A DNA stretch of 7,063 nucleotides from an uncultured Bacteroidota bacterium (GCA_903833025.1 CAILDT010000540.1:1-7063); one strand, 5' to 3'; positions 1 to 6,979 are shown, counted from the first letter of the stretch. A program made the numbers and translations. The notes: generated by a model from the letters alone, not told the origin.

Positions 1-2
1 CT

Positions 3-329
3 ATGATAACAGTATCTGAAAATGCGAAACAACACGCATTAAATTTAATAAAGAATGAAAATCGCCCTGAAGGAACATTTATAAGAGTGGGTGTTGATGG
101 AGGGGGTTGTTCTGGACTATCTTATAAATTAGAATTTGATAATACTATTAAAGAAGGAGACCAAGTATTTGAGGATAAAGGAATAAAAATAGCGGTTGAC
201 AAAAAAAGTTTTCTCTATTTAATAGGAACTGAATTGGATTATTCGGGAGGATTGAATGGAAAAGGATTTGTATTTAACAATCCGAATGCGAGCAGAACGT
301 GTGGATGTGGAGAAAGTTTTAGCGTATAA
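3..329 (+). CDS. sufA: A-type iron-sulfur carrier protein (SufA/IscA/ErpA family)
   Basis: This 108-residue protein is a HesB/IscA-type carrier, which receives or relays Fe-S clusters between the assembly scaffold and target enzymes in the cytoplasm. The three invariant cysteines are present: Cys36 in a GGGCSG motif and Cys100/Cys102 in a C-terminal TCGCG motif. The length matches the family (about 105-125 residues), and the N-terminus (ITVSENAKQHALNLI) resembles the usual start of the domain, so the ATG at base 3 is plausible. Only two bases precede it, so an earlier start, the ribosome binding site and the operon promoter cannot be judged. The stop lies two bases before the sufB ATG, indicating co-transcription. 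The symbol sufA rests on operon context; sequence alone does not separate SufA, IscA and ErpA. Confidence 0.93.
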   Translation: MITVSENAKQHALNLIKNENRPEGTFIRVGVDGGGCSGLSYKLEFDNTIKEGDQVFEDKGIKIAVDKKSFLYLIGTELDYSGGLNGKGFVFNNPNASRTCGCGESFSV

Positions 330-331
330 AA

Positions 332-1783
332 ATGGCAAATGAAATTTTGGCTGAACAAATCAGCAAAGAATACGAGTACGGATTTGTTACAGATATAGAA
401 TCGGATAACCTTCCGAAAGGATTAAATGAAGGGGTAATTCGCTTAATTTCTAATAAAAAGAACGAACCCGAATGGATGCTCGAGTATCGTTTGAAAGCGT
501 ATGGCCATTGGCTGACAATGGAAGAGCCACATTGGGCACACGTTTCTTATCCTAAACCTGATTTTCAAAACATTATTTATTATTCCGTTCCCAAACAAAA
601 AAAACAATTGAATAGTTTGGATGAAGTGGATCCTGAACTACTGAAAACCTACGAAAAATTGGGTATTTCAATGGAAGAACAAAAAAGATTATCTGGAGTT
701 GAAAGCAGAATAGCTGTGGATTTTGTTATGGATAGTGTTTCTGTGAAAACAACTTTTAAAGAAACATTAGCAGAAAAAGGAATCATTTTTTGTTCCTTCG
801 GAGAAGCTGTTCAGGAACATCCCGAATTGGTTAAAAAATATATGAGTTCGGTTGTTCCTTATACTGATAATTTTTATGCAGCACTTAATTCAGCAGTATT
901 TACTGATGGTTCGTTCTGTTATATTCCAAAAGGCGTTCGTTGTCCGATGGAACTTTCTACTTATTTCCGAATTAATTCTGCAGGTACAGGTCAGTTTGAA
1001 AGGACTTTGATTGTAGCTGATGAAGATTCGTATGTTAGTTATCTTGAAGGATGTACCGCACCAATGCGAGATGAAAACCAACTACACGCGGCAGTTGTAG
1101 AAATTGTTGCACATAAAAATGCGGAGGTAAAATATAGTACAGTTCAGAATTGGTACCCTGGGGATAGAGAAGGAAAAGGAGGAATATTTAATTTTGTTAC
1201 TAAAAGGGGTATTTGTTTAGAAGATAATTCTAAAATCTCCTGGACTCAAGTAGAAACAGGTTCAGCAGTTACCTGGAAGTATCCAAGTGTGATATTAAAA
1301 GGAGATAATTCAGTTGGAGAGTTTTATTCAGTAGCAGTTACAAACAATTACCAACAGGCAGATACAGGTACCAAAATGATGCATCTTGGTAAAAATACAA
1401 GGAGCACAATTATATCAAAAGGTATTTCCGCTGGCTTCAGTAATAACAGCTATAGAGGTTTGGTTCGTATTTCAAAAGGCGCAACTAATGCACGTAACTT
1501 TTCACAATGTGATAGTTTATTAATGGGTGATAAATGTGGAGCACATACTTATCCATACATCGAAATAAAAGATAAATCAGGAATAGTAGAACACGAAGCA
1601 ACAACAAGTAAAATTGGGGAAGACCAATTATTCTATTGCAAATCGAGAGGGATAGATAATGAGAAAGCAATAGGATTAATTGTGAACGGTTATTGTAAAG
1701 AAGTACTAAATAAATTACCAATGGAGTTTGCTGTGGAAGCGCAGAAGTTGCTTGCGGTTTCTTTGGAAGGTTCAGTAGGATAA
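332..1783 (+). CDS. sufB: Fe-S cluster assembly scaffold protein SufB
   Basis: SufB is the scaffold subunit on which sulfur and iron are assembled in the cytoplasmic SufBCD complex. The 483-residue length is close to E. coli SufB (495). The C-terminal half is very characteristic: a QCDS motif with Cys393, then CGAHTYPY, then the VEHEATTSKIGEDQLFYC block with His421 and Glu422. By my reading these equal E. coli Cys405, His433 and Glu434, residues implicated in cluster formation. Cys241 in an EGCTAP motif corresponds to E. coli Cys254, the proposed sulfur acceptor. The C-terminus (FAVEAQKLLAVSLEGSVG) is complete. The start lies two bases after the carrier gene, preceded by A/T-rich sequence with no Shine-Dalgarno motif, as is common in Bacteroidota. 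No truncation or frameshift is seen. Confidence 0.98.
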   Translation: MANEILAEQISKEYEYGFVTDIESDNLPKGLNEGVIRLISNKKNEPEWMLEYRLKAYGHWLTMEEPHWAHVSYPKPDFQNIIYYSVPKQKKQLNSLDEVDPELLKTYEKLGISMEEQKRLSGVESRIAVDFVMDSVSVKTTFKETLAEKGIIFCSFGEAVQEHPELVKKYMSSVVPYTDNFYAALNSAVFTDGSFCYIPKGVRCPMELSTYFRINSAGTGQFERTLIVADEDSYVSYLEGCTAPMRDENQLHAAVVEIVAHKNAEVKYSTVQNWYPGDREGKGGIFNFVTKRGICLEDNSKISWTQVETGSAVTWKYPSVILKGDNSVGEFYSVAVTNNYQQADTGTKMMHLGKNTRSTIISKGISAGFSNNSYRGLVRISKGATNARNFSQCDSLLMGDKCGAHTYPYIEIKDKSGIVEHEATTSKIGEDQLFYCKSRGIDNEKAIGLIVNGYCKEVLNKLPMEFAVEAQKLLAVSLEGSVG

Positions 1784-1797
1784 AATATCAAAATTAT

Positions 1798-2550
1798 ATG
1801 TTAAGCATTAAAAATTTACACGCCTCAATAGGAGGAAAAGAAATTCTTAAAGGAATTAATTTAGAAGTAAAAGCCGGAGAAGTTCACGCTATTATGGGAC
1901 CTAACGGTTCCGGGAAAAGTACATTATCTGCTGTGCTTGCAGGAAGAGAAGAGTATGAAGTTACGGAAGGTGAAGTAATATTCAACGGAAAAAATCTATT
2001 AGAAATGTCGCCCGAAGACAGAGCCAGAGAAGGTGTGTTTCTTGCGTTTCAATATCCTGTGGAAATTCCTGGAGTAAGTAATGTTAACTTTTTGAAGACT
2101 GCTATAAATGAAATTCGTGCTTATAAAGGTTTGGAACCAATGGAAGCAAAAGATTTTTTAATTCGATTAAAAGAAAAACAAAAGCTTGTGGAGTTGGATG
2201 GAAAACTTACTAACCGTAGCGTTAATGAAGGTTTCAGTGGTGGAGAGAAAAAGAGAAACGAAATATTTCAAATGGCAATACTTGAACCGAAGCTTGCCAT
2301 ACTTGATGAAACTGATAGCGGACTGGATATTGACGCTTTAAGAATTGTAGCAAATGGAGTAAACAAGTTGAAATCAAAAGAGAATGCTACGATAGTTATT
2401 ACACACTACCAAAGATTGCTGGATTATATTATTCCTGATGTTGTGCATATATTATACAATGGTAAAATAGTAAAGTCAGGACCAAAGGAATTAGCATTGG
2501 AGTTAGAAGAAAAAGGGTATGATTTTATCAAAGAGGAAGTTGGGGCGTAA
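1798..2550 (+). CDS. sufC: Fe-S cluster assembly ATPase SufC
   Basis: SufC is the ABC-type ATPase of the SufBCD scaffold. It is soluble, and its ATP-driven dimerisation reshapes SufB-SufD to expose the assembly site. All nucleotide-binding motifs are present: Walker A GPNGSGKST (residues 34-42, Lys40), Q-loop region FQYPVEIPG, ABC signature FSGGEKKR (146-153), Walker B LAILDE (166-171, catalytic Glu171), D-loop SGLD and the switch His203 in ITHYQRLL. The Lys40, Glu171 and His203 numbers coincide with E. coli SufC. The EKKRNE signature variant and the ETDSGLD segment are typical of SufC and separate it from transporter ATPases. The length (250 residues) is normal. The gene starts 14 bases after sufB, and the last base of its stop codon is the first base of the sufD start. 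Confidence 0.98.
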   Translation: MLSIKNLHASIGGKEILKGINLEVKAGEVHAIMGPNGSGKSTLSAVLAGREEYEVTEGEVIFNGKNLLEMSPEDRAREGVFLAFQYPVEIPGVSNVNFLKTAINEIRAYKGLEPMEAKDFLIRLKEKQKLVELDGKLTNRSVNEGFSGGEKKRNEIFQMAILEPKLAILDETDSGLDIDALRIVANGVNKLKSKENATIVITHYQRLLDYIIPDVVHILYNGKIVKSGPKELALELEEKGYDFIKEEVGA

Positions 2551-2552
2551 TG
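2548..2552 (+). promoter_or_regulatory. sufC stop / sufD start overlap (TAATG)
   Basis: The TAA of sufC (2548-2550) shares its final A with the ATG of sufD (2550-2552). Such one-base overlaps usually indicate translational coupling, which would help keep SufC and SufD made in proportion for the complex. A weak purine-rich stretch (AGAGGAAG, near 2530-2538) lies upstream inside sufC, at a spacing longer than usual for a ribosome binding site. Coupling is inferred from the layout only. Confidence 0.6.
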
Positions 2553-3845
2553 GAGACTGCAATTAAAACAAATACTTTAAAAGATAAATTACTTTCCCAA
2601 TTCGAATCATCAAAGAATTCATTGTTCGGGAATTTACAATTACGCGAACGGGCAATAGAAAGCTTTGCCACACTCGGAATCCATAATCGCAAATGCGAGG
2701 AATACAAGTATGTGAATATTGATTTGATGTTGAAAGGGGAGTTCGCTTTTATATATGAAAAGCTAATCTCAGGCAAACAAATAGAACATACAAAGTTCTT
2801 GAAAGATGCAATTAATATTGCAATTGTAAATGGAGTTTTTAATGAAGGGTTATCAAACATTAAATCTTTACCTAAAGGATTGCAGATAATCAATATTGCA
2901 GAAGCAACTTCTAACGAAACATTTCAAAAACATTATTCTAAATACGCTGATGTAAATTCTGATTCTTTTATTGCTTTGAATACTACATTAGCAAATGGTG
3001 GAGTTTTTATATGCATTGCTAAAGGTTCTATCATTGAAACTCCAATCCACATTATTAATATTTCTTCTACAAAAGAAAACATAATAATCAACTCAAGGAA
3101 CTTAATTGTTGTTGAAGCTAATTCTCAAGTAAGGTTTATAGAATCGTTTGAAACTATTGATTCTTCTGCTAAAACATTTACTAATTCATTAACAGAAATG
3201 GTTATTGAAGATAATGCCGTTGTTGATTATTATAAAATACAGGATGAAAAGGAAGTCGGTTATCTTGTAAATACAACTCAAGTTAATCAGGCAAAACAAT
3301 CTGTTTTTAATACAAATACCATTACTTTATCCGGTTCGTTAGTTCGTAATAATTTGAATATTGTTTTGGATGGCGAACATATAGAAACTCATTTGAATGG
3401 ATTGTATTTGACTAATGGAAACCAAGTGGTGGATAACCATACGCTTGTTGATCATCGGAAACCAAACTGTAATAGTAACGAACTTTATAAAGGAATTATT
3501 GAAGATAAATCATCAGCTACTTTCAATGGGAAAATATATGTGAGAAAGGATGCGCAGAAAACAAATGCGTTTCAATCCAACAAAAATATATTGCTGAGTG
3601 ATGATGGTACAATTAATACCAAACCGCAATTAGAAATATATGCTGATGATGTAAAATGTTCACACGGAACATCAACAGGTAAGTTGGATGCTGATAAAAT
3701 ATTTTATCTTCGTGCTCGTGGACTAAGTGAAACATCAGCAAAGAAATTACTAATGCACGCCTTCGCTTCAGAAGTTGTGGATACAATTAAAATAGAAGCG
3801 TTAAGAGAATATGTGGAAGAAAAAATATCTAAACGTTTCGAATAA
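2550..3845 (+). CDS. sufD: Fe-S cluster assembly protein SufD
   Basis: SufD is the SufB paralogue that pairs with SufB and SufC in the scaffold complex and is linked to iron acquisition for the nascent cluster. The 431-residue protein has the family layout: an N-terminal helical region with the EEYKYVNI motif (around residues 50-57), a central beta-helix rich in Asn/Ser/Ile, and a C-terminal block containing EIYADDVKCSHGTSTG followed by FYLRARGLSE. Cys370 and His372 in that block match E. coli Cys358 and His360, the latter required for cluster assembly. The N-terminal half is divergent, as is normal for SufD. The start overlaps the sufC stop, which supports this ATG. After its stop, a 52-base gap with a promoter ends the operon; no sufS or sufE gene follows. 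Confidence 0.96.
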   Translation: METAIKTNTLKDKLLSQFESSKNSLFGNLQLRERAIESFATLGIHNRKCEEYKYVNIDLMLKGEFAFIYEKLISGKQIEHTKFLKDAINIAIVNGVFNEGLSNIKSLPKGLQIINIAEATSNETFQKHYSKYADVNSDSFIALNTTLANGGVFICIAKGSIIETPIHIINISSTKENIIINSRNLIVVEANSQVRFIESFETIDSSAKTFTNSLTEMVIEDNAVVDYYKIQDEKEVGYLVNTTQVNQAKQSVFNTNTITLSGSLVRNNLNIVLDGEHIETHLNGLYLTNGNQVVDNHTLVDHRKPNCNSNELYKGIIEDKSSATFNGKIYVRKDAQKTNAFQSNKNILLSDDGTINTKPQLEIYADDVKCSHGTSTGKLDADKIFYLRARGLSETSAKKLLMHAFASEVVDTIKIEALREYVEEKISKRFE

Positions 3846-3849
3846 ACCG

Positions 3850-3879
3850 TTGCTTATTTCATTTCTCTCCTTATTTTTG
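3850..3879 (+). promoter_or_regulatory. Bacteroidota-type promoter for the EamA transporter gene
   Basis: A TTG at 3850-3852 and a TATTTTTG at 3872-3879 are separated by 19 bases. This fits the Bacteroidota primary sigma factor consensus of TTG, a spacer of about 17-23 bases, then TAnnTTTG. The -7 box matches at every defined position. It sits in the gap between sufD and the transporter gene, where a new transcription unit would be expected. Transcription starting a few bases downstream of the box would leave a leader of only about 10-15 bases before the GTG. Identified by eye; the start site is not measured. Confidence 0.6.
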
Positions 3880-3897
3880 CCCCCTAAAATTTAATCC

Positions 3898-4797
3898 GTG
3901 CTCATCAAAAACAAGAACCTTCTCTTACTTCATTTCATAGTTTTCATTTGGGGATGGTCGCCGATACTTGGTAAACTCTTAAACATAGAAAATGTAATTG
4001 CATTCCAACTTGTATGGTTCCGAATGTTAATTACCATTGTTACCATTACTATTTATTTAATTATTACAAAAAGAAATATTAAAGTATCTAAGTCCGACTT
4101 TTATAAACTAATGGGAATAGGTGCTATCATAGCGTTCCATTGGTTTTGTTTTTATAATGCAATTAATATTTCCAATGTTTCGGTAACATTAGTAGCATTT
4201 GCCACAGGCACTTTATTTACTTCTCTTATCGAACCTATCTTTTATAAAAGAAAGATTATACGCTACGAAATTGTTTTCGGGATGGTGATTATTGCAGCCA
4301 TTGGAATGATATTTAAAGTGGAAACACATTATGCCTGGGGTATTATTTTCGGGATGTTGGCTGCCCTTACTTCATCCTTATTTACAGTATTTAATGGTTT
4401 AATGGTTCGTCGGATTACTTCTTCTGTAATTTGTTTATATGAATTAATAGGTGGCGTTATTGCTCTTTCTATTTACTTATTATGTACCGGAGAATTTACT
4501 CCGCACTTCTTTACCATCACTCCTAATGGATGGCTTTGGTTAGCTATATTATCTATTGTTGGTACTGCTTTCCCGTTTATCGCTTCCGTTAATCTGATGA
4601 AGAAAATAAGTCCTTATACTATTACACTGACAGTAAATTTAGAAACTGTTTATGGAATAGTTATCGCTTATTTTCTTTGGCAAAGAGATGAAGCAATGAC
4701 TCCCGGCTTCTATATCGGGACATTTGTAATACTTTCTACCATCTTCGGAAATGCTTTGTTTAAGCAATATCTGACTAAGCAACGAAATATTAGTTAA
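3898..4797 (+). CDS. EamA-type permease of the drug/metabolite transporter superfamily
   Basis: This 299-residue integral inner-membrane protein has about ten hydrophobic helices arranged as two EamA repeats, roughly residues 8-138 and 146-288. Repeat landmarks are FIWGWSPILGK in helix 1, TLFTSLIEPIFYKRK ending repeat 1 (around 105-119), and SPYTITLTVNLETVYGIVIAYFLWQ in repeat 2 (238-262), the usual position of the conserved Pro and Glu. Members export small metabolites or amino acids, but the substrate cannot be deduced here. The start must be GTG at 3898: an in-frame TAA lies at 3892-3894, and the next ATG (residue 43) would remove helix 1. No Shine-Dalgarno sequence precedes it. A promoter lies immediately upstream and ispG follows 23 bases downstream on the same strand. 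No functional link to the suf genes is evident. Confidence 0.9.
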   Translation: MLIKNKNLLLLHFIVFIWGWSPILGKLLNIENVIAFQLVWFRMLITIVTITIYLIITKRNIKVSKSDFYKLMGIGAIIAFHWFCFYNAINISNVSVTLVAFATGTLFTSLIEPIFYKRKIIRYEIVFGMVIIAAIGMIFKVETHYAWGIIFGMLAALTSSLFTVFNGLMVRRITSSVICLYELIGGVIALSIYLLCTGEFTPHFFTITPNGWLWLAILSIVGTAFPFIASVNLMKKISPYTITLTVNLETVYGIVIAYFLWQRDEAMTPGFYIGTFVILSTIFGNALFKQYLTKQRNIS

Positions 4798-4802
4798 TTT
4801 TG
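4771..4802 (+). promoter_or_regulatory. Possible Bacteroidota-type promoter for ispG
   Basis: TAATTTTG at 4795-4802 matches the -7 consensus TAnnTTTG at all defined positions. Its first three bases coincide with the TAA stop of the transporter gene. The upstream element is weak: the best candidate is CTG at 4771-4773, 21 bases upstream, one mismatch from TTG. Initiation just downstream would give a leader of about 10-13 bases before the ispG ATG. ispG could also be read through from the transporter promoter. AT-rich sequence makes chance matches possible. Confidence 0.4.
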
Positions 4803-4820
4803 TATAACCAATAATCCTTT

Positions 4821-6809
4821 ATGAATACCAAACTGTATTGTAATAGTCTTACCCAATATTCCCGCTACAAAACACGTGTAGTAACTATTGGCGATGTGCC
4901 GATGGGTGGCGATAATCCTATACGTGTGCAGAGTATGACTACTACTGATACGATGAATACTATTGCTACGGTGGAACAGAGTATTCGTATGATAGATGCC
5001 GGTTGTGAGTACGTGCGAATTACTGCGCCAAGTATTAAGGAAGCCGAGAACCTACGAAACATTAAAGAAGAACTACGCAAACGTGGTTACACTACTCCAT
5101 TGGTTGCTGATATACATTTTACTCCTAATGCTGCGGAGCTTGCTGCTCGCATTGTTGAGAAGGTAAGAGTGAACCCGGGTAACTATGCTGATAAGAAAAA
5201 GTTTGAGAACATTGATTATACTGATGCTACTTATGATGCAGAGTTGGAGCGTATTCGCAAACGATTTACTCCTCTTGTAAATATCTGCAAAGAGTATGGA
5301 ACTGCTATGCGAATTGGTACTAATCACGGTTCGTTAAGTGATAGAATATTATCCCGATACGGAGATACTCCTTTAGGGATGGTGGAAAGCGCATTGGAGT
5401 TTCTTCGTATCTGTGAAAACAATAATTACTTCAACATTGTACTATCAATGAAAGCAAGCAATCCGCAGGTGATGGTGCAGGCATATCGTTTGTTGATACA
5501 AAAGATGCAGGAACTGAATATGAATTATCCGCTGCATCTTGGAGTAACGGAGGCTGGTGAAGGTGAAGATGGACGTATTAAATCAGCAGTGGGAATAGGC
5601 ACTTTGCTTGAAGATGGTATTGGTGATACTGTTCGTGTTTCTTTAACTGAAGACCCTGAGTTTGAAATACCTGTTGCGAAACATTTGATAGAAAGATATA
5701 CTAACAGGGGTTCTCACGCTATTATTCTTGAAATAAAAAATACTATTCCTTATTCATTTTATGAATACGATAGAAGAAAAACTACTGAAGTAAACAATAT
5801 CGGCGGGCACAATGTACCTCGTGTAATTGCTGATTTCAGTAGTAAAGAAAAGATTACTCCCGCATCTTTATTTGCTGTGGGATATAATTATTCTGTGCCT
5901 TTGGATAAATGGAACATCACCGACCAGGCGTGTGATTATATATTTGCTGGTAATAATAAAGTGGAGTTTGAAATACCTGGTACTCTTGGTTTGATATATA
6001 ATGCTGATGTTTGGAATGAATTAGAAAACAAAACAAGATGTTATCCTTTGTTTACATTTCAAGAATACTATAAAGCAAAAAGTGTTTCGTCGGAACTTAA
6101 TTTTATTTCTGTTAAGAGTAATGATATCATCTTAGGTGAAAATGCACGAGTGATTTTAGAAGACTCATTTATGTTGGAACGAATACTTGAAGAGGATAAA
6201 TTTAAGAATGATAAAACTGTTTTTGTTTTCGAAACAAATAGCCAACACGCTATGGCGGACCAACGCAGGATGTTTATTGAACTGATGAATTTATCTTTTC
6301 ATATTCCTGTTATCATCAAAAGAAACTATTCCGGTTTATCAAAAGAGAAATTCCAACTTTATTCTTCTACTGATGTTGGTGCATTGCTGTTAGATGGCTT
6401 CGGTGATGGTGTTTGGTTTTCTGTTGATAACGAACATCCAACATCCAATATCCAAAACACTACTGCTTTCGGTATTCTGCAAGCTACACGTACTCGTATT
6501 TCAAAAACTGAATATATTTCCTGTCCTTCGTGCGGGCGTACTTTATTTGATTTGCAGGAAACTACTGCCAAGATTCGTAACCGAACATCTCACCTAAAAG
6601 GTGTGAAAATAGGCATTATGGGTTGCATAGTTAATGGTCCTGGCGAGATGGCGGATGCTGATTATGGCTATGTAGGAACTGGCATTGGCAAGATAACTTT
6701 ATACAAAGGAAAAGAAGTAGTAGCGCGAAATATAAACTCCGAAAATGCTGTGGATGCTTTGATAGAGCTGATTAAAAAGGAGGGAGATTGGGTGGAAAGG
6801 GAATTATGA
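4821..6809 (+). CDS. ispG: 4-hydroxy-3-methylbut-2-enyl diphosphate synthase IspG (GcpE), long form
   Basis: IspG converts 2-C-methyl-D-erythritol 2,4-cyclodiphosphate to HMBPP, the penultimate step of the MEP isoprenoid pathway, using a [4Fe-4S] cluster. Residues 1 to about 290 form the TIM barrel (IGDVPMGG, VQSMTTTDT, VADIHFTP with Asp97 and His99, VRVNPGN, IGTNHGS, GVTEAGEGEDG). Residues about 300-555 are the extra A* domain of the long form found in Bacteroidota, Chlamydiae and plants. The C-terminal domain holds the cluster ligands: Cys568 and Cys571 in CPSCGRT, Cys602 in GIMGCIVNGPGE, and Glu609. At 662 residues the length suits the long form. The ATG at 4821 gives a normal N-terminus (SLTQYSRYKTRVVTIGD). 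A 7-base tandem repeat encodes residues around 538-545. The enzyme depends on Fe-S assembly, so the suf genes upstream are relevant, though not necessarily co-transcribed. Confidence 0.98.
   Translation: MNTKLYCNSLTQYSRYKTRVVTIGDVPMGGDNPIRVQSMTTTDTMNTIATVEQSIRMIDAGCEYVRITAPSIKEAENLRNIKEELRKRGYTTPLVADIHFTPNAAELAARIVEKVRVNPGNYADKKKFENIDYTDATYDAELERIRKRFTPLVNICKEYGTAMRIGTNHGSLSDRILSRYGDTPLGMVESALEFLRICENNNYFNIVLSMKASNPQVMVQAYRLLIQKMQELNMNYPLHLGVTEAGEGEDGRIKSAVGIGTLLEDGIGDTVRVSLTEDPEFEIPVAKHLIERYTNRGSHAIILEIKNTIPYSFYEYDRRKTTEVNNIGGHNVPRVIADFSSKEKITPASLFAVGYNYSVPLDKWNITDQACDYIFAGNNKVEFEIPGTLGLIYNADVWNELENKTRCYPLFTFQEYYKAKSVSSELNFISVKSNDIILGENARVILEDSFMLERILEEDKFKNDKTVFVFETNSQHAMADQRRMFIELMNLSFHIPVIIKRNYSGLSKEKFQLYSSTDVGALLLDGFGDGVWFSVDNEHPTSNIQNTTAFGILQATRTRISKTEYISCPSCGRTLFDLQETTAKIRNRTSHLKGVKIGIMGCIVNGPGEMADADYGYVGTGIGKITLYKGKEVVARNINSENAVDALIELIKKEGDWVEREL
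6433..6453 (+). repeat. Three-copy 7-base tandem repeat inside ispG
   Basis: Two identical AACATCC units (6433-6439, 6440-6446) are followed by one AATATCC unit (6447-6453) with a single mismatch. The 21 bases keep the reading frame and contribute the residues HPTSNIQ (539-545). They fall in a stretch between the GDGVWF end of the A* domain and the FGILQATR segment before the cluster-binding cysteines, a stretch that appears variable in the family. The repeat is seen directly; that it arose by slippage or by insertion is inference. Confidence 0.75.
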
Positions 6810-6867
6810 GTTATGAATATAATTATTTTCAGGGCGACAACACCCCATTTCGACCCACCATTGTTCC

Positions 6868-6892
6868 CCGCCCACACGCGGTATCTTTTTTT
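6868..6892 (+). terminator. Possible intrinsic terminator downstream of ispG
   Basis: CCGC (6868-6871) can pair with GCGG (6878-6881) around a six-base loop, followed after TATC by seven T residues (6886-6892). It lies about 60 bases after the ispG stop, in the right orientation. The stem is only four base pairs and four bases separate it from the T-run, so it is a weak terminator alone. The larger palindrome that includes these bases may be the real structure. Confidence 0.35.
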
Positions 6893-6951
6893 CTTTAACA
6901 AATTGCCTAAGGCGTCAAGGCAAAAAAAGGATACTTCGCGCGGGTCGGGCG
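6869..6951. repeat. Long interrupted inverted repeat (nested hairpin)
   Basis: The two arms pair in order from outside in: CGCCC (6869-6873) with GGGCG (6947-6951); CGCG (6877-6880) with CGCG (6937-6940); GTATC (6881-6885) with GATAC (6930-6934); T7 (6886-6892) with A7 (6922-6928), leaving G6929 bulged. The 29-base interior contains a further six-pair hairpin, TTGCCT (6903-6908) with AGGCAA (6918-6923), which competes for the first A residues of the A-run. Each arm read outward-in has the same plan: GC-rich segment, GTATC, T-run. This symmetry fits a bidirectional terminator or a repeat element; a structured RNA is possible but unsupported. Confidence 0.65.
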
Positions 6952-6979
6952 CAATAATTCACCCCATCATCTATTCGTT

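Larger units (their letters stand above)
6821..6959. repeat. GC-rich intergenic palindromic element (candidate interspersed repeat)
   Basis: Starting 11 bases after the ispG stop lies an island unlike its surroundings: 34 of the 53 bases at 6829-6881 are G or C, and the top strand is strikingly C-rich. Its ends carry a short inverted repeat, AATTATT (6821-6827) and AATAATT (6953-6959), enclosing the nested palindrome listed separately. No open reading frame with coding character is present. The composition and palindromic form suggest a REP-like or MITE-like interspersed element, but only one copy is visible, so that identity is a guess. The outer 7-base repeat is AT-rich and could be chance. 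Confidence 0.4.

Noticed and set aside
1..60. Iron- or redox-responsive operator (Fur or IscR/SufR type) for the suf operon
   Set aside because: Only two bases precede the first gene, so the operon control region is outside the window and nothing can be said.
890..1721. Minus-strand open frames at 890-1081 and 1485-1721 opposite sufB
   Set aside because: Both are shadows of conserved SufB blocks, including the cysteine and histidine motifs, and show no protein family features of their own.
2528..2893. Minus-strand open frame of 121 codons opposite the start of sufD
   Set aside because: It lies wholly opposite well-recognised sufC/sufD coding sequence, has no promoter-like sequence or recognisable domain, and open antisense frames of this size are expected in AT-rich genes.
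4865..5327. Minus-strand open frames at 4865-5080 and 5073-5327 opposite ispG
   Set aside because: They are antisense to the conserved TIM-barrel motifs of IspG and carry no recognisable domain.
6394..6597. Plus-strand alternative frame of 67 codons inside ispG
   Set aside because: The main frame there encodes the conserved CPSCGRT segment of IspG. The alternative product is unrecognised and there is no frameshift in ispG that would call on it.
6668..6901. Minus-strand open frame of 77 codons spanning the ispG end and the spacer
   Set aside because: Two thirds of it is antisense to the conserved IspG C-terminus and the rest runs through the GC-rich palindromic element. The product is low in complexity at its start (Lys-rich) and resembles no family I recognise.
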